Assembly (NCBI GenBank): GCA_937884915.1
Contig: CALAAN010000013.1
Span: 1 to 7,764 of the forward strand
Reading direction: 5' to 3'
Length of the DNA: 7,764 nt
Source: an uncultured Oscillibacter sp.
GTDB lineage: Bacteria; Bacillota; Clostridia; Oscillospirales; Oscillospiraceae
Numbering within the stretch: the stretch's first letter is position 1; every line of letters begins with the position of its first letter. The translations under genes and the position numbers were made by a program. The notes under the pieces are model-generated. The model was not told the origin of the DNA, did not search any database, and saw nothing but the letters and a program-made list of their open reading frames with translations. Below, one piece after another: positions 1 through 6,002 of this stretch.

Positions 1-2
1 AC

Positions 3-395
3 AAGCCCTGGGAGCCGATGGAGGAAAACACCATTGCCGACTCCATTTCCGTCGGTGTGCCGCGCAACGCCGACAAGGCGCTCATGGCCATCCGCGAGTC
101 GAACGGCCTTGCCATCAACGTGACCGACGAGGAAATTCTCGCGGCGCAGAAGCTTCTCGGCCGGACCTGCGGCGTGTTCGGCGAGCCTGCGGGCGTCACC
201 GGAACGGCGGCTGTGAAAAAGGCGTGCGAGTTAGGCCTCATCGGCAAGAACGACACGGTCGTCTCCGTCGTCACCGGCAACGGCCTGAAGGACGTGGCAA
301 ACGCCATCAAGTCCGCGGGCGAGCCCATCAACATCAAACCCGATCTCGATCTCATGGTCGAAGAATTTGCCAAGCGCGGCGTTACCGTCGAATAA
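3..395 (+). CDS. thrC: Threonine synthase, C-terminal part (5' end outside window)
   Basis: Threonine synthase is the PLP enzyme that converts O-phosphohomoserine to threonine and phosphate in the cytosol, the last step of threonine synthesis. The reading frame is open from base 3 and ends at TAA 393-395, so about 130 C-terminal residues are visible. Family-like stretches are TIADSISVGVPRN near the start, then the DEEI and LGRTCGVFGEPAG region, and TGNGLKD towards the end. These match the C-terminal half of fold-type II threonine synthases. The N-terminal half, with the PLP-binding lysine, lies before the window, so completeness and activity cannot be judged. The ATG at base 18 is an internal methionine, because in-frame codons KPWEP precede it and no ribosome binding site does. 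The gene ends just before a strong hairpin and converges on the minus-strand spore-type cluster. A related PLP enzyme of the same fold is possible but less likely. Confidence 0.9.
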   Translation, partial: KPWEPMEENTIADSISVGVPRNADKALMAIRESNGLAINVTDEEILAAQKLLGRTCGVFGEPAGVTGTAAVKKACELGLIGKNDTVVSVVTGNGLKDVANAIKSAGEPINIKPDLDLMVEEFAKRGVTVE

Positions 396-406
396 GAAAC
401 GTCACA

Positions 407-440
407 AAAAGCGGCATGGATGCAGATCCGTGCCGCTTTT
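407..440. terminator. Bidirectional intrinsic terminator between convergent genes
   Basis: A 15-bp stem (407-421 with 426-440) closes on the four-base loop GCAG and contains a single T/G wobble. The outer arms are AAAAGCGGCA and TGCCGCTTTT. Read on the + strand the stem ends in TTTT; read on the - strand it ends in a run of five T. It lies 12 bases after the thrC stop and directly after the stop of the minus-strand 189-aa gene, so it can end transcription from both sides. Confidence 0.85.
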
Positions 441-443
441 GCG

Positions 444-1013
444 CTATAAAAGATACCGGCTTTCCGCAAACGCCTCCTGCGAGGCCTGCACCGTGCCGTT
501 TCCGGCGGACAGACGGTAGAGCCTCGAAAGGTGCGCCCAGAAGCGCTGGTCGATGACGCCGTCCGGCTCCTGACCGAAAAGCGCCTGTAATTCCAACACG
601 GCTTTTTTCGTCGCGGCGTCATACCTGCCCGTGACCGCCGGAGGCTCCGCCTGCGCGTAGAGTTTAGAGAGCGCGGCCATCATCGCCTGCATGAGATAAA
701 GGTGCAGATTTTCTTCCCCGGGCAAGATCGCCTGCCCCGGGTCCCACGAAATGCAAAGTGGCTCCGGCGGCAGAACAGTCGGCCCATGGCGAAGATAGCA
801 GCCGGTCAGCCGGGTCCAGGTTTCGTTGTCCGCCGTGCCGGTCACAGGCAGATGTTCGCGGGCCTGAAAGGCGCGGACGGCTTTTTCGGTGCTTTTGCCG
901 TAAATGCCGTCTGGATTGACGCGCGGAAGCTCGGGGAAGACGGCGGATAACACGCGCAGCATGGTTTGCAGGCTCCGGACGGGCCGGTTGATATAGTCTT
1001 CGGGAAAAATCAC
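444..1013 (-). CDS. Protein of two peptidoglycan-binding (PG_binding_1-like) repeats
   Basis: This 189-aa protein contains two divergent repeats of the three-helix peptidoglycan-binding fold. The first, about residues 10-72, has the typical core NPDGIYGKSTEKAVRAFQ followed by LPVTGTADNETW. The second, about residues 103-166, has VTGRYDAATKKAVLELQ and EPDGVIDQRFW. No catalytic domain and no signal peptide are visible. The start is GTG (1013-1011), which overlaps the TGA of the upstream gene as GTGA, with an AGGAGGGT-type ribosome binding site upstream; translation is therefore probably coupled. The repeats resemble those of the 425-aa neighbour, suggesting origin by domain duplication. Its role is inferred: an accessory wall- or cortex-binding factor for the neighbouring lytic enzyme. 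The domain type is clear; the function is not established. Confidence 0.82.
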   Translation of the reverse strand: MIFPEDYINRPVRSLQTMLRVLSAVFPELPRVNPDGIYGKSTEKAVRAFQAREHLPVTGTADNETWTRLTGCYLRHGPTVLPPEPLCISWDPGQAILPGEENLHLYLMQAMMAALSKLYAQAEPPAVTGRYDAATKKAVLELQALFGQEPDGVIDQRFWAHLSRLYRLSAGNGTVQASQEAFAESRYLL

Positions 1014-2287
1014 AGCGCACCCTCCTCGTCCTGCTGTCCGGGGGCAAAGCCTCCGGCGGGATATTGCAGAAATCTCGACGTGTCCGACCAGCGCTGCGCG
1101 GCCTCACCGGTGGGCGGCTGGGGAAAAGGGCTCTGCGCGGTAGTATCTGCCGCGAAAACAGGGACGGCTTCGGGCGCCTGCGCCGTTGTGATCGGGAAGA
1201 GCTCGCCGTCGGTCAGCACCGTGTCCCGGATGGCCGCGTACTGCGCGTAAAGGGCGCTCCAGGTCGCCTCGTCGATGGAGCCTGTGGCCGAAAGGCTTTC
1301 GTAGCTTTGAAACGCGCGGACGGACGCGGCGGTATTTTCGGTGTATGTGCCGGTGATATCGGGCGCGGGAACGGACGGCAGGAACTCCGACAAAACCGTC
1401 AGCACGTACTGCAAAAACGTGACGCGGCTTCCGGTACTGCCGACGGAAAGCGGCTCGGGAAGCTCCCAGTTATAGCGCGTGTACGTCTGCCCGAGCGACT
1501 GAAGCTCCGTGAGCCGCTGCACCGCGACATATAAAAGGATCAGCTTATACCACGTTGCGGGCCCGACGATACCGTCTGCCGTCAGATCGAAAATGGACTG
1601 GAACGCGCGGACGGCGCTTTCCGTGGCAGAACCGAACACGCCGTCGACGGTGAGCTTCGGGATGGCGGGGTAGTTCTGCGACACACGGTTCAAGATGAAC
1701 TGCACGAGCGCGACGTCTGCGCTCGTATCGCCGCGGCGAAGGGGCGTGCCCGGATAAGACGGCGACGGCTCCTGCACCGGCGCGTTCGTGACGAGCTCGA
1801 CATTTCCGTAGTACGCGCGAAGGATCGAAAACGCGTCCGCGCCGTCCTCGGCCAGATACTGTGAGCCCCACTGGCTCAAACCGTCGCACGTCGTCGTCAC
1901 GCCGTTGCAGAATTTCGCGGCCAGCGGCTCGACGAAGCCCTCGCGGCGCAGGTACCGGTCAAAGATCTCGTCGACCAGAACGGAAATGTTTTCGTAAATG
2001 TTCCGGCCCTGAATGTATTTCTGGTCGATGGCGGTCGAGGACGTGATATCAAAATCATAGCCCCGGCTGCGGTAATACTCGGTGTAGAACCGGTTGAGCG
2101 CGAACGAGATGATCGCCAGCGTGTTGGCCTCCAGCGCCGCGGGCTCCCACGTGGGGTAAATTTCGCTGGAAACGACATTTTTGACGTAGTCCGTGAACGG
2201 GACCGTGACGTTGGCGGCAGAGGCCGTGGGCGCGCCGAGATGGACGACGATCGTTTCTGGAATGTAGGGAATGACAGAGGTCGGCAT
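1010..2287 (-). CDS. SleC-like spore cortex-lytic transglycosylase (SpoIID-like domain plus two peptidoglycan-binding repeats)
   Basis: This 425-aa protein has an N-terminal SpoIID/LytB-like domain, about residues 30-165. It contains DYVKNVVSSEIYPTWEPAAL, in which E42 sits where SpoIID enzymes keep their catalytic Glu, and the later motif CDGLSQWGSQYLAEDGA leading into ILRAYYG. Two peptidoglycan-binding repeats follow, at about 183-250 (DGVFGSATESAVRAFQ, DGIVGPATWYKL) and 283-350 (GTYTENTAASVRAFQ, GSIDEATW). A Pro/Ala/Thr-rich tail of about 70 residues ends the protein. SpoIID-like domains cleave glycan strands as lytic transglycosylases. The order catalytic domain then binding repeats is that of SleC, which degrades spore cortex at germination in Clostridia. 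No signal peptide is seen. ATG 2287 has a GAGGTG ribosome binding site five bases upstream, overlapping the stop of the preceding gene. The prodomain that SleC carries at its N-terminus is missing here and appears to be the preceding gene. Another cortex or wall lytic role in sporulation remains possible. Confidence 0.8.
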   Translation of the reverse strand: MPTSVIPYIPETIVVHLGAPTASAANVTVPFTDYVKNVVSSEIYPTWEPAALEANTLAIISFALNRFYTEYYRSRGYDFDITSSTAIDQKYIQGRNIYENISVLVDEIFDRYLRREGFVEPLAAKFCNGVTTTCDGLSQWGSQYLAEDGADAFSILRAYYGNVELVTNAPVQEPSPSYPGTPLRRGDTSADVALVQFILNRVSQNYPAIPKLTVDGVFGSATESAVRAFQSIFDLTADGIVGPATWYKLILLYVAVQRLTELQSLGQTYTRYNWELPEPLSVGSTGSRVTFLQYVLTVLSEFLPSVPAPDITGTYTENTAASVRAFQSYESLSATGSIDEATWSALYAQYAAIRDTVLTDGELFPITTAQAPEAVPVFAADTTAQSPFPQPPTGEAAQRWSDTSRFLQYPAGGFAPGQQDEEGAL

Positions 2288-2296
2288 TTTTTCACC

Positions 2297-2686
2297 TCAC
2301 AACAGGTTATTCTGCGGCGGCACGACGAAGGTCTCGGTCCGGTCAAACGCGCCCGGCGTCGGGATCAGGGCGATCTCCTGCCGCGTCTGCGTGCCGGGAA
2401 AGACCTGCGCGTCTTCGACGATCACCCGGTCAAAGCCCGTGCGCTCGACGCGGATATCGACGACGGAATAAGGCACGAGCCCGGCCTGATAGCTCTGGCT
2501 CTGCGCCATCGGCGGGGTGTCGATGGACACGGGGTCTGTAAAGCCGTCGAAATTCGTCACGCGCACGGCAAGCAGCTTCCTTTCGTCATTTGACAGCCGT
2601 TTCGTGACCGTGACCGTCGCGCCCTGCAGGGGGATCTGCGCCGCGGATGTAAAAAGACGCACGACAAGCGTGCCCTGTGCCTGCAT
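2297..2686 (-). CDS. Small beta-sandwich protein resembling the SleC N-terminal prodomain
   Basis: This 129-aa protein opens with GTLVVRLFTSAAQIPLQGATV, the pattern of a carboxypeptidase-regulatory or Cna-B-like beta-sandwich (a strand, then a 'P-x-x-GA-x-V-x-V' turn). It continues with PYSVVDIRVERTGFD and VFPGTQTRQEIALIP. From memory, this order of motifs matches the N-terminal region of SleC-type cortex-lytic enzymes, which is removed on activation. No signal peptide or membrane segment is visible, and the length equals a single domain. The start ATG 2686 has AGGAGG eight bases upstream. The stop TGA lies nine bases before the ATG of the SpoIID-like gene, inside that gene's ribosome binding site, so the two are made together. 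The likely role is as chaperone, inhibitor or targeting partner of the downstream enzyme, which is inference. A generic spore-coat or adhesion domain is the alternative. Confidence 0.68.
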   Translation of the reverse strand: MQAQGTLVVRLFTSAAQIPLQGATVTVTKRLSNDERKLLAVRVTNFDGFTDPVSIDTPPMAQSQSYQAGLVPYSVVDIRVERTGFDRVIVEDAQVFPGTQTRQEIALIPTPGAFDRTETFVVPPQNNLL

Positions 2687-2709
2687 AAAAACCGCCTCCT
2701 TCTGCGATC

Positions 2710-2736
2710 AGGATATGCGCAGAAGGAAAAAACGTT
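2710..2736 (-). promoter_or_regulatory. Candidate mother-cell (SigK/SigE-like) promoter for the SleC-like cluster
   Basis: On the minus strand, CATATCCT (2717-2710) fits the CATANNNT -10 pattern of SigE/SigK promoters. An AC dinucleotide lies 16 bases upstream (2735-2734), as in the short SigK -35. Transcription would begin about 20 bases before ATG 2686. The -35 match is only two bases, so this is tentative. No convincing vegetative promoter was seen upstream of this cluster. Confidence 0.3.
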
Positions 2737-2750
2737 CCTCCTGTGCGCAT
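2715..2750. repeat. Imperfect inverted repeat upstream of the SleC-like cluster
   Basis: ATGCGCA (2715-2721) and TGCGCAT (2744-2750) are exact inverted arms. Inside them GAAGGAA (2722-2728) can pair largely with TTCCTCC (2735-2741). There is no T-run on either side, so it is not an intrinsic terminator. It overlaps the candidate -10 of the minus-strand promoter and could be an operator. Confidence 0.45.
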
Positions 2751-2777
2751 AATACGGACGGATGTTTTTGACGCTGA

Positions 2778-2791
2778 ATGTTTCTAAACAT
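2778..2791. repeat. Short inverted repeat in the divergent intergenic region
   Basis: ATGTTT-CT-AAACAT is a perfect two-arm repeat with a two-base centre, the size of a typical repressor half-site pair. A TTGACG hexamer lies just before it at 2768-2773, but no -10 follows at the right distance. The rest of this intergenic stretch, up to about 2886, shows nothing else recognisable. Confidence 0.3.
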
Positions 2792-2886
2792 ACCGGAAAG
2801 TGGGGAGATCCGGGAAGCAGCGGCGGCATTTCCGGCAAAAGCGCGAACGCGCCGTTCAGAAACTGTCGCAGTACGGCGAAAAAGGA

Positions 2887-2915
2887 TTGACGCTTCCGGC
2901 TTGTTCCGCTATAAT
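2887..2915 (+). promoter_or_regulatory. SigA-type promoter of the peptide transporter operon
   Basis: TTGACG (2887-2892), a 17-base spacer and TATAAT (2910-2915) form a near-consensus vegetative promoter. Transcription is predicted to start near 2922, giving a leader of about 60 bases before the first permease gene. Confidence 0.88.
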
Positions 2916-2933
2916 AGATAGAACATCTGAAGC

Positions 2934-2949
2934 CTGCACAATTGTGCAG
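2934..2949. promoter_or_regulatory. Perfect 16-bp palindrome, candidate operator of the transporter operon
   Basis: CTGCACAATTGTGCAG is its own reverse complement. It begins about 12 bases after the predicted transcription start, a usual place for a repressor roadblock. As RNA it could also form a 6-bp hairpin with an AATT loop. The binding protein is unknown. Confidence 0.5.
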
Positions 2950-2970
2950 ACCGTGAAAGTAAACAAGAGG

Positions 2971-2976
2971 AAGGAG
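2971..2976 (+). promoter_or_regulatory. Ribosome binding site that decides the start of the first permease
   Basis: AAGGAG lies eight bases before GTG 2985, the ideal spacing. It overlaps the other possible start, GTG 2976, which would be left only with the weaker GAGG at 2967-2970. This favours GTG 2985 as the start. Confidence 0.55.
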
Positions 2977-2984
2977 TGAAGAAT

Positions 2985-3896
2985 GTGGGCAGATATATTG
3001 TCAAGCGTATTTTACTTGCCATTCTGACGGTATTTATCATATGTGCCATCACATTTTTCGTTATGAACGCGATCCCGGGCGGACCGTTCAACCGGGAAAA
3101 AGCGCTGAGCGAGGCGACCATTGAGGCGCTGAACCGGCGGTACAATCTGGACAAGCCCGTGCCGGAGCAGTTCATTCTGTACATGAAGAACCTGCTGCAC
3201 GGAGACTTCGGCGTGTCACTCAAAAACGGACGCGACATCACCGAGATCATTTCCGAGTCGTTCCCCATTTCGGCAAAGCTGGGTCTCATGGCGATCGCCG
3301 TGGCGCTCGTGTGCGGCACGGTGTTCGGAAGCTTTGCCGCCCTGATGCGCAACAAGCTCCCCGACCGCATCATCGTGTTCTTCTCGACGCTCTTTACCGC
3401 GGTGCCGAGCTTCGTGCTGGCGACGCTTCTGCTGCTGGTGTTCTGCATCAAGCTTGCGTGGTTCCCGGTCTGGGACGCCAACGACCCCAACTTTCTGCTG
3501 CCGGTCATCGCACTGTCGGCCTATCCGATGGCGTATACGACGCGCCTTTCCAAGTCCAGTATGTTGGATGCCCTGAGCCAGGACTACATCCGCACGGCGA
3601 AGGCCAAGGGCGTTTCCAAGTGGAAGATGATCTTCAAGCACGCGCTGCGCAACTCCCTGCTTCCGGTCATTACATACGCCGGCCCGCAGATCGCCTACAT
3701 CATCACGGGCTCGATGGTCATTGAGACGATCTTTACCGTCGGCGGCATCGGCAGCAAGTTTGTCAGCGCCATCACCAACCGCGACTACACCATGATCATG
3801 GCGACGACCATCTTCCTTGCAACGCTCATGGTCGTGGCGAACCTCATCTGCGATCTTCTTTACAAGCTCGTAGACCCGCGCATCAAATTCGACTGA
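2985..3896 (+). CDS. oppB: Oligopeptide/dipeptide ABC transporter permease, OppB/DppB family
   Basis: This is one of the two membrane subunits of a peptide (or nickel/peptide-family) importer in the cytoplasmic membrane; it forms the channel with the next gene's product. With GTG 2985 as start it has 303 residues, normal for the family, and begins MGRYIVKRILLAIL, the usual N-terminus. TM1 is about residues 6-28. The extracytoplasmic segment holds the family-typical NRRYNLDKPVPEQF and GDFGVSL. Further hydrophobic spans are at about 98-120, 130-157, 169-187, 228-250 and 268-292. The EAA loop that contacts the ATPases is YIRTAKAKGVSKWKMIFKHA, at about residues 201-220. GTG 2976 would add three residues. 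The gene follows a strong promoter and a palindrome. The permease oppC starts 16 bases downstream. The substrate cannot be read from the sequence; peptide is the default for the family. Confidence 0.9.
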   Translation: MGRYIVKRILLAILTVFIICAITFFVMNAIPGGPFNREKALSEATIEALNRRYNLDKPVPEQFILYMKNLLHGDFGVSLKNGRDITEIISESFPISAKLGLMAIAVALVCGTVFGSFAALMRNKLPDRIIVFFSTLFTAVPSFVLATLLLLVFCIKLAWFPVWDANDPNFLLPVIALSAYPMAYTTRLSKSSMLDALSQDYIRTAKAKGVSKWKMIFKHALRNSLLPVITYAGPQIAYIITGSMVIETIFTVGGIGSKFVSAITNRDYTMIMATTIFLATLMVVANLICDLLYKLVDPRIKFD

Positions 3897-3912
3897 GAAG
3901 GGAGGACGCAAT

Positions 3913-4989
3913 ATGGAAAACTTTGACCCCAACAAGACGCCGAAAAAGCAGATCCTCAGCGCGCAGATCGACCTTTCGAAGTTCGAAAAGGCGACGGACG
4001 AGGAAAAGCGGCAGCAGGACGTCATGAGCGAAAGCACGTCCTTCTTCAAAGACGGTATGCGAAAGCTCATGAAAAACCCGCTGGCGGTTTTGAGCATCAT
4101 CGTGCTTCTGGCCGTCATCATCACCATCATTGTCGCCCCCATGATCGTGCCCTACGGCTACGATGAGATCCTGTCGGTCAACGGCAAGCGCGACAAGGGC
4201 GCAAAGAACCTTGCTCCTTTCACCTACAGCAAGGCCGAACAGAAATTCATCGACGCCGGCGGCACCCGCTTCCCGCACATCATGGGCACCGACGAGCAGT
4301 GCCGCGACTACTTCATCCGCGTCATCTACGGTGCGAGGATCTCACTCGTCATCGGCTTCTTCGCGAGCATCATCGTGCTCATCATCGGCATGATCATCGG
4401 CAGTATCTCTGGCTATGCAGGCGGGCGCGTCGACCTCATTCTCATGCGCATCGTCGATATCATCTACTCGCTTCCCGATATGCTGGTCATCATTCTGCTC
4501 GCCACGGTTCTGAACCAGACGCTGTCTTTCCCATCCGGCTCGGCACTTGCAAAGCTCGGCTCGAACATGATCTCCATGTTCATCGTCTTTGGCCTGTTGT
4601 ACTGGGTCGGTATGGCCAGACTCATCCGCGGCCAGATCTTGTCCATCAAGGAAAACGAGTACGTGCTCGCTGCCCGGTCCATCGGCGCAAAGCCCGGCTG
4701 GATCATCAAAAAGCACATTCTGCCGAACTGTCTGTCGGTCATCATCGTCTCGACGGCGCTGCAAATTCCGTCGGCCATCTTCACCGAGAGCTACCTGAGC
4801 TTCATCGGCCTTGGCGTCAACGCGCCGATGCCGTCTCTGGGCTCGCTTGCAAACTCCGCGCGGCAGGGCCTGCAGACGTATCCGTATAAGCTGATTTTCC
4901 CGGCTCTGATGATCTGCCTGATCGTTCTGAGTCTCAACCTGCTGGGAGACGGTCTTCGCGACGCGTTTGACCCGAAGCTGAAGAGGTGA
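3913..4989 (+). CDS. oppC: Oligopeptide/dipeptide ABC transporter permease, OppC/DppC family
   Basis: This is the second permease of the importer, pairing with the OppB-like protein. It has 358 residues. A charged cytoplasmic N-terminal stretch of about 50 residues precedes TM1 (about 57-79). A long outside loop follows, ending in PHIMGTDEQCRDYFIRVIYG, a version of the family motif usually written GTDELGRD. Further spans lie at about 142-164, 183-202, 219-236 and 326-346. The EAA loop is YVLAARSIGAKPGWIIKKHI (about 250-269), and the FIGLGVNAPMPSLG motif is at about 297-310. ATG 3913 has AGGGAGG seven bases upstream. The outer loop (about 80-122) is longer than in enterobacterial DppC; I believe this is common among Clostridia. 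Its stop TGA overlaps a possible GTG start of oppD, indicating translational coupling. Confidence 0.9.
   Translation: MENFDPNKTPKKQILSAQIDLSKFEKATDEEKRQQDVMSESTSFFKDGMRKLMKNPLAVLSIIVLLAVIITIIVAPMIVPYGYDEILSVNGKRDKGAKNLAPFTYSKAEQKFIDAGGTRFPHIMGTDEQCRDYFIRVIYGARISLVIGFFASIIVLIIGMIIGSISGYAGGRVDLILMRIVDIIYSLPDMLVIILLATVLNQTLSFPSGSALAKLGSNMISMFIVFGLLYWVGMARLIRGQILSIKENEYVLAARSIGAKPGWIIKKHILPNCLSVIIVSTALQIPSAIFTESYLSFIGLGVNAPMPSLGSLANSARQGLQTYPYKLIFPALMICLIVLSLNLLGDGLRDAFDPKLKR
4983..4988 (+). promoter_or_regulatory. Ribosome binding site that decides the start of the OppD ATPase
   Basis: GAGGTG lies six bases before ATG 4995 and overlaps the oppC stop codon. The alternative GTG 4986 lies inside this site and has no comparable site of its own. 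ATG 4995 is therefore preferred. Confidence 0.6.
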
Positions 4990-4994
4990 GCGGT

Positions 4995-6002
4995 ATGAAT
5001 GAACAATATCTTCTGAGCGTACAGGATCTGCACACGACCTTCCGCACCGACTCCGGGGAGGTGCACGCCGTCAACGGCGTGTCGTTCAATCTCAACCCCG
5101 GCGAGATCCTCGGCATCGTCGGCGAGTCCGGCTCCGGCAAATCCGTCACGGCCTACTCCATCATGCAGATCCTGGCCGACAACGGACGCATCCAGAGCGG
5201 CCACATTCTCTACAAGGGCGAAGATCTCACGACGTGGACCGAAAAGCAGATGAGCCACTTTAGAGGCAAATGCTGCTCGATCGTTTTCCAGGACCCGATG
5301 ACGAGCCTCAACCCGGTCTTTACGATCGGAAACCAGCTCGGAGAAGCCATCCGCCTGCACACGAACCGCAAGGGAAAAGAGGTGCGGCAGCGCGCGATCG
5401 AAATGCTCGAGCTCGTCGGCATCAACGAGCCCGAAAAGCGCATCCGGCAGTATCCCTTCGAGCTCTCCGGCGGTATGCGGCAGAGAGTCATGATCGCCAT
5501 GGCGCTGGCCTGCGAGCCTGATATCCTGATCGCAGACGAGCCGACGACGGCGCTGGACGTGACCATTCAGGCGCAGATTTTGGAGCTCATGCAGGATCTT
5601 CAGAAAAAGCTCGGCATGGCGGTCATTCTCGTCACGCACGACCTCGGCGTCATTGCCGATATGTGCGACAATATCATCGTCATGTACGGCGGCAGGATCT
5701 GTGAGCGCGGCACCGCACGCGAGATCTTCTACAATCCGAAGCACGAGTACACGAAGGGTCTTCTGCGCTCCATCCCGAACGTCAACAACATGAAAAAGAA
5801 GCTCGTTCCCATCGCAGGTACGCCCATCAATATGCTCAATCTCCCCGCCGGCTGCGCGTTCTGCACCCGCTGCGACGCGGCGATGAAGATCTGTCTCGAG
5901 CAGCACCCCGAGGAAATGAGCATCAACGAAAACCACAAGGCGGCCTGCTGGATCAACGTCCGCGACCAGCTTCAGGCGGAAGGAGGGGAAGGCAATGTCT
6001 GA
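4995..6002 (+). CDS. oppD: Oligopeptide/dipeptide ABC transporter ATPase, OppD/DppD family
   Basis: This is one of two cytoplasmic ATPases that power the importer. With ATG 4995 it has 335 residues; GTG 4986 would add three. All ABC motifs are intact: Walker A GESGSGKS (43-50), Q-loop Q99, signature LSGGMRQR (157-164), Walker B ILIADEP (177-183), D-loop ALD (186-188) and H-loop H215. The C-terminal oligopeptide-transporter extension follows, with PxxxYTxxLLxSIP-type sequence and a cysteine cluster at C287, C290, C293, C300 and C318. In DppD-type proteins a C-terminal cysteine cluster of this kind can hold an iron-sulfur cluster. C290 is additional to the usual CxFxxRC pattern. It overlaps oppF by eight bases (ATGTCTGA). 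Confidence 0.93.
   Translation: MNEQYLLSVQDLHTTFRTDSGEVHAVNGVSFNLNPGEILGIVGESGSGKSVTAYSIMQILADNGRIQSGHILYKGEDLTTWTEKQMSHFRGKCCSIVFQDPMTSLNPVFTIGNQLGEAIRLHTNRKGKEVRQRAIEMLELVGINEPEKRIRQYPFELSGGMRQRVMIAMALACEPDILIADEPTTALDVTIQAQILELMQDLQKKLGMAVILVTHDLGVIADMCDNIIVMYGGRICERGTAREIFYNPKHEYTKGLLRSIPNVNNMKKKLVPIAGTPINMLNLPAGCAFCTRCDAAMKICLEQHPEEMSINENHKAACWINVRDQLQAEGGEGNV

Noticed and set aside
1897..2346. Open frame of 149 codons on the minus strand in another frame of the SleC-like genes
   Set aside because: It overlaps two better genes on the same strand, is Ser/Arg/Pro-rich, and has no family motifs.
2768..2791. TTGACG as a second promoter of the transporter operon
   Set aside because: No TATAAT-like hexamer occurs 16-18 bases downstream (the bases there read TACCGG or neighbours).
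2557..2838. Possible small gene on the minus strand upstream of the SleC-like cluster
   Set aside because: Arg-rich product without motifs. It overlaps the ribosome binding site and start of the 129-aa gene in a different frame.
3216..4142. Open frame of 308 codons on the minus strand opposite oppB and oppC
   Set aside because: The composition is low complexity (His, Arg, Asp, Val) and it opposes intact permeases; shadow of codon bias.
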